From: JBEIUO01 sp964549785
GTDB lineage: Bacteria; Planctomycetota; Phycisphaerae; Phycisphaerales; UBA1924
Assembly: GCA_964549785.1 (NCBI GenBank)
Contig: CAZJXA010000115.1
Span: 1 to 10,285, forward strand
DNA length: 10,285 bases
Reading direction: 5' to 3'
Position numbers and translations under genes: made by a program. How positions within the stretch are numbered: position 1 is the stretch's first letter; every line of letters begins with the position of its first letter. The notes beneath the pieces are model-generated. The model saw only the letters and a program-made list of their open reading frames with translations. It made no database searches and was not told the origin of the DNA. Shown here in pieces: positions 1 to 6,282 of the stretch.

Positions 1-1616
1 CCTGCACCCTGCTCGGCATGGGCACGGCCGACCGGCCGCTGGTGGTGGCCTCGAACAACCTCTACCACTCGGGCGAGGTCACCGAGCAGCTCGGCGCGCT
101 CGCCGTCGCGGCCGCCGCGGAGCAGGGCAAGCGGGTCGCGGTGGTCGGCATCGAAGAGGTTACCGGCTTTCCGGAGATGATGTCGGGTCGGCTCAAGACG
201 CTGCATCCCAAGGTGCACGGCGGTTTGCTCGGGGTGCGTGATGACGCCGACCACATCGCGGCGATGCAGAGGCACGGCATTCGGCCGATCGATCTCGTGT
301 GCGTGAACCTCTATCCCTTTGAGGCGACCATCGCGAGCGCGGGCTGTACCGAACCGCACGCGGTGGAGAACATCGATATCGGTGGCCCCGCCATGCTGAG
401 ATCGGCGGCGAAGAACTTTGAATGGGTCTGTGTGGTCACGACGCCGCAGCAGTACGGCCGCGTGCTGGAGGAGGTGGCCGCAACCGGGGGCGTCTCGGGG
501 ACGTTGCGGCGAGAACTGGCGGGCGAGGCGTTCGCCCTGACGGCCCGCTATGACGCGGCGATCACGTCGTACCTCACCGGCGCTGCTACGGCGGTCGCCT
601 TCCCGCACCTGTTGACGATGAACTTTGTCAAGGCAGACGAGCTTCGCTACGGCGAGAACCCGCACCAGGCCGCCGCGATGTACCGGCAGAATGCCTCGGG
701 CGCGGCCTGGAGCGGCGGGCCCTCGATCGCGCACGCGGAGCAACTGCACGGCAAGGAACTGAGTTACAACAACATCAACGACGCCGCGGCGGCGCTCGAC
801 TTGGCCCTTTCGTTGGGGCGTGCCTGCCCGACCCAAGTGGGCTGCTGTGTGATCAAGCACACGAACCCCTGCGGGGCGGCCGTCGCCGATTCGTCGCTGG
901 ATGCGGTCGCCGGGGCGCTCGCGGGGGACCCTTTGGCGGCGTACGGCGGCATCCTCGCCATCAACGCCCCGCTGGATGACGATGCCGCGGCCCGGCTGTG
1001 CGACAAGGACGTGTTTCTGGAAGTCGTCGTCGCGCCCAAGTTTCACGCGAGCGTGCTCGGCCGTTTGCGCGGCCGCTGGGCGAACATCCGGCTGTTGGCC
1101 GTGGGCGAACCCATCGCCCCGAGGGCTGCGAGCGGGCTTGAAACCGAGTTCCGTTCGATCCCCGGCGGGTTGCTCATGCAACAGCGGGATCAATCGCTGG
1201 TGTCGCCGACTCACGTTGTGCACGCGGCCGGCCCCAGTCCCACAGAGGCCGACCTCGCGATCGCGGCGTTTCTGGAGAGTGTCTGCCGCGGCCTTTTCAG
1301 CAATGCGATTGTGCTGGGCGGCGCGAATCCGCAGGCCCCCGGTTCGCTGCGGATGTTCGGAGGCGGGGCCGGGCAGATGGACCGACTGGCGTCGTGCGAA
1401 CTGGCGATCCGGAAGGCCGGGGCGTTGGCGCGGGGCTCGGTGGCGTTCAGCGATGCGTTTTTCCCCTTCCCGGACGGCCCCGAAAAATTAATCGCGGCGG
1501 GCGTTCGGGTGATCGTTCATCCGGGGGGGAGCAAGCGGGATTCGGAGACGGTGGCGGTCTGCAACGCTCACCACGTCACGTGCCTGACGACGGGCGTGCG
1601 CCACTTCCGGCACTGA
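1..1616 (+). CDS. purH: Bifunctional AICAR transformylase / IMP cyclohydrolase (PurH), 5' end not in window
   Basis: This cytosolic enzyme catalyses the last two steps of de novo IMP synthesis: formylation of AICAR with 10-formyl-THF, then ring closure. Numbering from the ATG at 18 (532 residues), the cyclohydrolase part shows VTGFPEMM (48-55), GRLKTLHPKVHGG (57-69), VNLYPF (96-101), NIDIGG (118-123) and AAKN (130-133). The transformylase part shows LSYNNIND (248-255), CVIKHTNPCGAA with the Lys-His pair at 280-281, AYGGILA (308-314), SNAIV (428-432), GAGQMDR (450-456), FSDAFFPFPDG (477-487) and the characteristic end TTGVRHFRH. The frame has no stop between base 3 and 18, and the ATG at 18 has no Shine-Dalgarno sequence, so the true start may lie further left. 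The first 47 residues do not show the usual family N-terminal motifs (Ser-Asp-Lys-Thr-Gly and Ser-Thr-Gly-Gly-Thr), although the segment is about the right length. In the transformylase half, the Lys usual before SNAI is Phe. The identification is secure; the start is not. Confidence 0.95.
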   Translation, partial: CTLLGMGTADRPLVVASNNLYHSGEVTEQLGALAVAAAAEQGKRVAVVGIEEVTGFPEMMSGRLKTLHPKVHGGLLGVRDDADHIAAMQRHGIRPIDLVCVNLYPFEATIASAGCTEPHAVENIDIGGPAMLRSAAKNFEWVCVVTTPQQYGRVLEEVAATGGVSGTLRRELAGEAFALTARYDAAITSYLTGAATAVAFPHLLTMNFVKADELRYGENPHQAAAMYRQNASGAAWSGGPSIAHAEQLHGKELSYNNINDAAAALDLALSLGRACPTQVGCCVIKHTNPCGAAVADSSLDAVAGALAGDPLAAYGGILAINAPLDDDAAARLCDKDVFLEVVVAPKFHASVLGRLRGRWANIRLLAVGEPIAPRAASGLETEFRSIPGGLLMQQRDQSLVSPTHVVHAAGPSPTEADLAIAAFLESVCRGLFSNAIVLGGANPQAPGSLRMFGGGAGQMDRLASCELAIRKAGALARGSVAFSDAFFPFPDGPEKLIAAGVRVIVHPGGSKRDSETVAVCNAHHVTCLTTGVRHFRH

Positions 1617-1640
1617 CCGGACCCGTCGCGGCTTTCAAGT

Positions 1641-1660
1641 AAAGCGTGGTCCGTCGCTTT
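1641..1660 (+). terminator. Possible hairpin terminator after purH
   Basis: A perfect 6-bp inverted repeat, AAAGCG and CGCTTT, encloses an 8-base loop 25 bases after the purH stop and ends in TTT. The stem is short and no real T-run follows, so it is at best a weak intrinsic terminator. An alternative stem using GCTTT at 1631-1635 with AAAGC at 1641-1645 competes with it. Confidence 0.25.
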
Positions 1661-1675
1661 GGCTTCCGGCCCGGG

Positions 1676-1704
1676 TTGATCGGGCGCACTTAGCCCTGTA
1701 ACAT
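1676..1704 (+). promoter_or_regulatory. Sigma70-like promoter for the HNH gene
   Basis: TTGATC (1676-1681) and TAACAT (1699-1704) are separated by exactly 17 bases. Each hexamer matches four of the six consensus positions. A start of transcription about seven bases downstream would give a leader of roughly 17 bases that begins just before the ribosome binding site. A small inverted repeat, GCCCG (1669-1673) with CGGGC (1681-1685), overlaps the -35 box. Planctomycete promoter rules are poorly known, so this rests on the hexamers, their spacing and their position alone. Confidence 0.4.
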
Positions 1705-1712
1705 TCTGTCCG

Positions 1713-1718
1713 AAGGAG
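1713..1718 (+). promoter_or_regulatory. Ribosome binding site of the HNH gene
   Basis: AAGGAG lies nine bases before the ATG at 1728. A second ATG at 1721 is only two bases from this site and is in a different frame, so the site favours 1728 as the start. Confidence 0.75.
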
Positions 1719-1727
1719 AGATGCACG

Positions 1728-2516
1728 ATGCATCCCAAGGGCGGTGAGTTTTCCGGCTTTTTCGGCGACCTTGAATCCGAGGATGGTGGCACTGTCGGCG
1801 GCGATGCACGATCGCCTAACGGCTATGCGGCTGGCTTCCCCAACGCGGGCCTTCCGTTGGGCGGGTCGTTCGCGGCCGGGCTTCCCGAAGGATTGAACGC
1901 CAAGGTTCTGGTTCTCAATCAGGGATACCTGGCGATGCGGGTGGTCTCGGCGCGGCGGGCCTTCTGCCTGCTGGCCCGCAACATTGCTGAAGTGATTTAC
2001 GTCGATCCGAACCCCGGGGGCAGCGGGCAGTTCATCAATTACGACTTTGCTTCGTGGGCGGAACTCTCCAACCTGCAGCATGAGTTCGAGCGCGAGCACT
2101 TCGACTGGGTGCGGACGGTACGGATGGCCTTGGCGGTGCCCCGGATCATCCGGCTGCTGGGGTACGACCGGCTGCCGGCGCAGACGGTCAAGCTGAACCG
2201 ACGCAACCTCTTCGCGCGGGACCGCAACCAGTGCCAGTACTGCGGACGGAACTTTCCCACGGCCGACCTCTCGATCGACCACGTGAAGCCGCGTTCGATG
2301 AACGGTGGAGATTCGTGGATCAACCTGGTGTGCGCGTGCATCAAGTGCAACGCCCGGAAGGGCGGACGCACACCCGAGCAGGCGAACATGAAGTTGATCC
2401 GCAAGCCGGAAAAGCCCAAGCGCAACCCGCTGATCACGCTGCGGCTGGGGCACGAGAAGTATCGTTCCTGGAAGACGTTCCTGGACCACGCGTACTGGGA
2501 CGTCGAGTTGCGATAA
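1728..2516 (+). CDS. HNH endonuclease with Gly-rich N-terminal extension
   Basis: This is a 262-residue protein with a zinc-supported HNH nuclease fold. Residues 1 to about 56 are Gly/Ala/Pro-rich, contain three AG(F/L)P motifs, and are probably disordered. A conserved region starts near residue 57 (NAKVLVLNQGYLAM). The nuclease module runs from about 155 to 225: CQYC (169-172), IDH with the Asp-His pair at 184-185, the HNH Asn at N199 (SWINL), and CIKC (204-207) followed by NARKGG. The two CxxC pairs are the expected zinc ligands; D184/H185 and N199 are the expected metal-site residues. It has its own ribosome binding site and a promoter-like sequence, so it is probably transcribed separately from purH. 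Stand-alone HNH proteins of this kind are widespread in planctomycetes and other bacteria, and their role is mostly unknown. There is no methylase, integrase or intron context here, so a restriction or homing role is not supported by the neighbours. Confidence 0.88.
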   Translation: MHPKGGEFSGFFGDLESEDGGTVGGDARSPNGYAAGFPNAGLPLGGSFAAGLPEGLNAKVLVLNQGYLAMRVVSARRAFCLLARNIAEVIYVDPNPGGSGQFINYDFASWAELSNLQHEFEREHFDWVRTVRMALAVPRIIRLLGYDRLPAQTVKLNRRNLFARDRNQCQYCGRNFPTADLSIDHVKPRSMNGGDSWINLVCACIKCNARKGGRTPEQANMKLIRKPEKPKRNPLITLRLGHEKYRSWKTFLDHAYWDVELR

Positions 2517-2555
2517 AGACGCGGGGGTCGGGAGCATCTAAATGTTCGGGCGTGT

Positions 2556-3788
2556 CTAAAGCGTCGGGGGTCTCCGCCGCCGGGCCGCGAAGAGTGCCGC
2601 CACGCCGACTCCAACCAAGGTGCCCGGACCCGGCACGTGCGCAACCCAGCCATGCGAACTACCTAACGCGTTGCGGCCGTCGCCCGCGAAGGTGAGCCCG
2701 TCGGCGCTGATGGCGTTGACGTCTTCAAAATCAAAGTCGGTGGGGGCGATGACTCCGAACAGGGCGAGATAATCTTCGAGGATCAGCATGCCCGTCGCCT
2801 CGGTCCAGACGGAGGCGTATCCGCGGGGCTCCAGGCCGGGGTTCCCGTACATCCGCCCCCCCACGATGCGGCCATCACCGGATACGGCGAGCGCACCGGA
2901 ACCGATGAAGCCCGCGGCGTGGGGGAGAATCTGGGGTGCTGAGGTTCCGAGCCAACGGGCCGATGCGGCCGTGCCGGAGGGACCGGCCACCACACCAACA
3001 GCGTATTGCCCATCGGCGCTGAGCGCTTCACCCTGGCTGAACGGGGCCAAGGACGATCCCGGGAGACGGAGAGTGCCGGTTTGCGCGGTCCAACGAAACC
3101 CATACCCGAACCCCCCGATGCTCGTGCCGACGACGACGTTGCCGTCGCTGCTGAGGCCGTTGACGTAGGCGTCGTCGGTCCCCGGGAGGAAGGGGATGGC
3201 GGACATTCCGCCGGTTTCGGTCCAGCGAAAGGCGGTGCGGAAACGGCGGCCACGGAAGATCTGAGAAACTTCTCCGGCGACGGTGGCGCCGTCGTAACTG
3301 GCACGTCGAGCCGCGGCGTCGGTGTTTCTGCCGATGTTGCCCAGGAATTGAAGGCCGGTTTCCGTGCTCCAGCGGTAGGCTTGGAACGCGTTCGGTACAG
3401 GAGGCCCCTGATATTCGCCGACACACCAGCGACCGTCACCGGAAATGCCCCACGAGCCGGCCCCGAAATTAGTCCCTGTTCGAGTAAAGTCCGTTCGAAT
3501 GTTGCTGACGCGATCGAAGGTGAAGCCCCATATCGGCACTCCGGACCCCTGCTGAAGTACGCCCGAACCGGTTCCAAATCGACCGTCGGCGGACAACCCG
3601 ACAACCGTGGAGTGGTCAATCCCTCCCGGCCCGTTCACAAACGCAACTTGTGACGTGACGATTGTGGGGGCTGACAGGCACGCGACGACCGCGACGGATA
3701 CCCATTTCGATAGCAAGTCATGCACTTGAATAGGTCGGGATGTCCTGTTGAGTTTTCGCCGATCCGTACCGTTGATTGCGCCGCTCAT
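2556..3788 (-). CDS. Secreted PEP-CTERM-type protein with seven HAF-like repeats
   Basis: This is a 410-residue exported protein. A hydrophobic segment at about 29-46 (WVSVAVVACLSAPTIV) after a basic, 25-residue lead looks like a signal peptide with a long n-region. The body carries seven copies of Ser-x-Asp-Gly, each inside a short Gly-Leu/Ile-Ser-x-Asp-Gly-x-x-x-x-Gly unit: 66, 116, 164, 213, 257, 303 and 361. Between them recur (F/Y)RW-T-x-TG motifs. This is the pattern of the extracellular HAF repeat family. The C-terminus is VPGPGTL (385-391), a short hydrophobic stretch, then RRRR (403-406): a PEP-CTERM sorting signal with Gly in the central Glu position. It is expected to be sorted to the outer surface and processed by an exosortase. 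The ATG overlaps the stop of the upstream gene by 4 bases (ATGA), with GAGGTGG just upstream, which implies translational coupling. A GTG at residue 22 would give a more typical signal peptide but lacks a ribosome binding site. The ligand is unknown. Confidence 0.85.
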   Translation of the reverse strand: MSGAINGTDRRKLNRTSRPIQVHDLLSKWVSVAVVACLSAPTIVTSQVAFVNGPGGIDHSTVVGLSADGRFGTGSGVLQQGSGVPIWGFTFDRVSNIRTDFTRTGTNFGAGSWGISGDGRWCVGEYQGPPVPNAFQAYRWSTETGLQFLGNIGRNTDAAARRASYDGATVAGEVSQIFRGRRFRTAFRWTETGGMSAIPFLPGTDDAYVNGLSSDGNVVVGTSIGGFGYGFRWTAQTGTLRLPGSSLAPFSQGEALSADGQYAVGVVAGPSGTAASARWLGTSAPQILPHAAGFIGSGALAVSGDGRIVGGRMYGNPGLEPRGYASVWTEATGMLILEDYLALFGVIAPTDFDFEDVNAISADGLTFAGDGRNALGSSHGWVAHVPGPGTLVGVGVAALFAARRRRPPTL

Positions 3789-6060
3789 GGTGCCACCTCT
3801 TCGGCGAAGTCGGCTGAGAACTCGGCGAGATCATCGGCATCGACCACGCCGTCGTTCGTGTGGTCCGCCCCCGGCGAACCCTCTCCCCACAATCCGAGAA
3901 AACGCAACGCATCGTCGGCGTCAACACAGTCGTCCTTTGAAGCGTCGGCCTGGGTTATCTGAATGAACTCTCCGCCCGAGGCCCCCGAGCCGCCTTCACC
4001 CCCGCCGCACAGGACGCCGTCGTAGGCCGTGACGTATTGGACCAGGTCGAGCCAGGCGGGTTGAACACCCCCGTGTTTCATCACGACCCGAATGCTCACC
4101 TGCCCGGTCGCGCTCACAAACCGACCGCGCGGGGGCACGCTCGCCCGGGCCTCCTCACGGAAATCGCCATCCGGCGTGTACGCCCCGAACCAGCCTGGGG
4201 CGGTTACGACGCCCGAGGGCGCCATGGCCACCCACTTATTGGTGTTGCGGTTCAGGATTTCGATGCGGGCACTGGCCCCCGCCGGAAGAACCCCTTCAAT
4301 AAAGACCCGCCCGCTGCCGGCGCAGAAATTCGTCAACGGCTCACGGAACGTCACTCCGGTAAACTCGATATTGGTCGTTGACAGCCCGACGGTGTCGGGG
4401 TTGATCTTGACTCGATCCAGATATTCATCCTCGTAGGCCACCCACAACGGTCGGCGGAGCGTCCGCGTCAATCGGCCGACGCGATTGACCGTGACTTCGG
4501 TGCCCAACGTCACAGCGTACGAAGTGAGTTGGGGCGAGAAAACACGGTGATGCACCTGACGGATCGGATACCACTGCCCGTCATCAGTCGGATAATCCGC
4601 CTGCACGGTGAACAACGGGTACCAGACCTGCGCCTTTGTCACCCCCTTGGCCCGGCACAGCAGGATCGTGGGGATCCACTCGTCATCGCCGAGGATGGTA
4701 TCGGAATACGTGCCGTAGCCCTCCTGCCCCCACCCCCAGAGCCAGGGCATGACGAACGGTGCATTGTCCCCGCCCCCGGAATTGATCACCGAGTCGAAGT
4801 CGTGGCGCGCCAGTCGCATGGCGATCCGCCATGGGGTCTCATCCGGGTGGCCGAGCCGGTAGAGATCGTCACCGCCAAGATGACGACCGCCCACCGGGTA
4901 GACAAGGGGGGCGCTCAAACCCGCCAGGGCGGTGCCCTCAATACATGCCCACCGCTGGTTGGCATACTGGATATTCTGCGAATGCCCTTGCGCGGAACCG
5001 TCGATCCGACCGCGGGTGTACGTCTTGGTCAGCGACGTCAACGGCGTCCGCGAATCGTACCACACAAGATCCGTCGGCTGGCGATCCGCCATCCAACCGA
5101 AGGTGTCCACCGCGCCGTCGGTGGCCAGGTCTTCGTAATTCGCCATGGCCGGCAGGGGCAGGCCACGGGCCGCATAGGCGTCCCGGATGGGCTGATAGAA
5201 ACACTCGTTATAAATCGCATCCCGGGCTTTGGTGCAGACCGTTCCGTACCACGTGAAGACGTCGCGGAGCCGCTGATCGTTCTCGATCACCAACGGGCTT
5301 TGCAGTTCCTGCGTGATGTCGGCGTTCCACTGCGTGTCCGCCCGGGTGCGCTCCGTCTCGTACAGTTGGGCCATCGTCTGCGCGCCGAAGCCGGGGACGT
5401 GGATCGACGTCCAGCGGGGGTCCGCCCTCGCCGCCAGAAGCATCGTCTTGCCGCCGTTGCCGTACGCGATGGAGAGCGGCGACTCGGAATCAAGTATCCA
5501 GAAGGCGGGCACAGGGATGGGATCGGCCATCGCGCCGCGCTGGGCAAAGAAGTCGGTCATCAAGGCCTCGGTCCAAGGCTTCATCCGCGCGCGGGCGTTC
5601 ACGCACCACGGCTGGAGCGGGCGCAGCTCCGGATCCTGCAGGGCAAGATAGTCCGTAGTGCAGTACAGCGATGCCGCGATCGTCCCGCAGGGCAAGTTCG
5701 CCGGCTGGTTCGATGGAACTCCTCCGCCGAAATTCTGGAGCAGCACGGCAACGCTTTGCTTGTCCGCCTCGGTCGCCAACAGCCCGCGACTCCGTCGCTC
5801 CACCAGCCGGTCGATCAGATAGGTCGCCTGGAATGACGAAGCCTGCCACGATTCATCCAAGTACAGATGGAACATGGTCTGGAAACGCGGGTCGTGCGTC
5901 ACGCCGAGCGGGTTGGCTTGCTGGGTTCCGCCCCAGATCAGGTACTGCATGTCATCAGGCTGGGCGCCGAGCGCCCCCCCCCCGCAAAGACAGCCGCGAA
6001 GGCCGCGATTGCAGAGTACCACAACCTGCCCGTAGAAGCGGTCATCCACGCGTTTTTCAT
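3785..6060 (-). CDS. Large secreted protein with C-terminal dockerin-like EF-hand pair; frameshifted at a G10 run in the signal peptide
   Basis: As read, a 754-residue frame begins at a GTG (6049) with no signal peptide. A better start is the ATG at 6060-6058, in another frame, with GGAG seven bases upstream. It encodes a basic lead, then LWYSAIAAFAAVFAGGG, a good signal peptide. The two frames meet at ten Gs (5974-5983). With 11 or 8 Gs the signal peptide would run straight into ALGAQPDDMQYL and give a protein of about 757-758 residues. The last 50 residues hold two 12-residue calcium loops, DASKDDCVDADD and DHTNDGVVDADD, typical of type I dockerin-like modules; the linker before them is Gly/Ser-rich (GGGEGGSGASGG). 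The region between about residues 30 and 690 is not recognised. It is Trp- and Tyr-rich (for example PWLWGWGQEGYGTY), and the part nearest the dockerin looks beta-rich. A carbohydrate-active or TIM-barrel-like role is only a guess. It is the first gene of a coupled pair. Confidence 0.75.
5974..5983 (-). repeat. Homopolymer run of ten G (coding strand) at a reading-frame break
   Basis: Ten consecutive C on the plus strand read as ten G on the coding strand, encoding the Gly run at the end of the signal peptide. Upstream of the run the ATG-initiated frame encodes a signal peptide. Downstream that frame stops at 5938-5940 after 40 codons, while the frame offset by one base stays open for about 730 codons. 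A change of +1 or -2 G joins the two; -1 G gives another early stop. It is either a base-count error or a slippage-prone switch. Confidence 0.85.
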
Positions 6061-6067
6061 CGTCTTA

Positions 6068-6071
6068 CTCC
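6068..6071 (-). promoter_or_regulatory. Ribosome binding site that decides the start of the dockerin-like gene
   Basis: GGAG on the minus strand is followed by a seven-base spacer and the ATG at 6060-6058. This places translation start in the signal-peptide frame, not at the GTG at 6049 that begins the long downstream frame. Confidence 0.65.
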
Positions 6072-6128
6072 GCGACGCCACGCGTGGACCGCACCAGCCG
6101 AATCGCACCCCAAGCGATCGTGCCGATA

Positions 6129-6157
6129 AGTATGACACATTTCCGCGGATTACGCAA
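6129..6157 (-). promoter_or_regulatory. Possible promoter for the dockerin-like / PEP-CTERM gene pair
   Basis: On the minus strand TTGCGT (6157-6152) and CATACT (6134-6129) are separated by 17 bases. They match the sigma70 consensus at three and four positions. Transcription would begin about 60 bases before the ATG at 6060. The surrounding stretch is notably AT-rich compared with the genes (a TTTATTTTTT run lies just upstream), which fits a promoter region. The rest of the 222-base gap up to the transporter stop holds no convincing gene. Confidence 0.35.
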
Positions 6158-6282
6158 CCAAAAAATAAAGATTCTCCGAGATTCATTTGATGGCCCCATG
6201 TCGCCGGAAAGGTAGATGGATTGGCAGTGCCCTCATAGCGGAGAATGGGGCGATACGCGCGACGTCCCGCGGTCTGACCCCC

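Noticed and set aside
1839..1861. Perfect 7-bp inverted repeat CCCAACG / CGTTGGG in the start of the HNH gene
   Set aside because: It lies inside coding sequence rich in Gly/Pro codons, about 110 bases after the start, where GC-rich repeats arise readily; nothing else suggests a regulatory or recombination site.
1728..2516. HNH gene as part of a homing element, intron or restriction system
   Set aside because: No intron, intein, methylase or integrase is nearby, purH is not interrupted, and stand-alone HNH genes of this kind are common in planctomycetes.
1635..2537. 300-codon open frame on the minus strand, opposite the HNH gene
   Set aside because: The plus strand has the HNH motifs, a ribosome binding site and a promoter-like sequence; the opposite frame is low in recognisable features and is a shadow of GC-rich codons.
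2532..2547. Small hairpin GAGCAT-CTAA-ATGTTC between the converging HNH and PEP-CTERM genes, as a shared terminator
   Set aside because: The stem is only six pairs including a G-U pair on the plus strand, which becomes an A-C mismatch on the minus strand, and no T-run follows on either side.
4529..5836. Long open frame of 435 codons on the plus strand, opposite the dockerin-like gene
   Set aside because: It lies wholly antisense to the dockerin-like gene, its product is Arg/Pro/Gly-rich with no recognisable motif, and the frame is explained by high GC content. The minus-strand gene has the recognisable modules.
3785..6049. Accepting the GTG at 6049 as the true start of the dockerin-like gene
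   Set aside because: That start would give a protein with no signal peptide and no ribosome binding site, while an ATG with GGAG and a clear signal peptide lies 11 bases upstream in the other frame.
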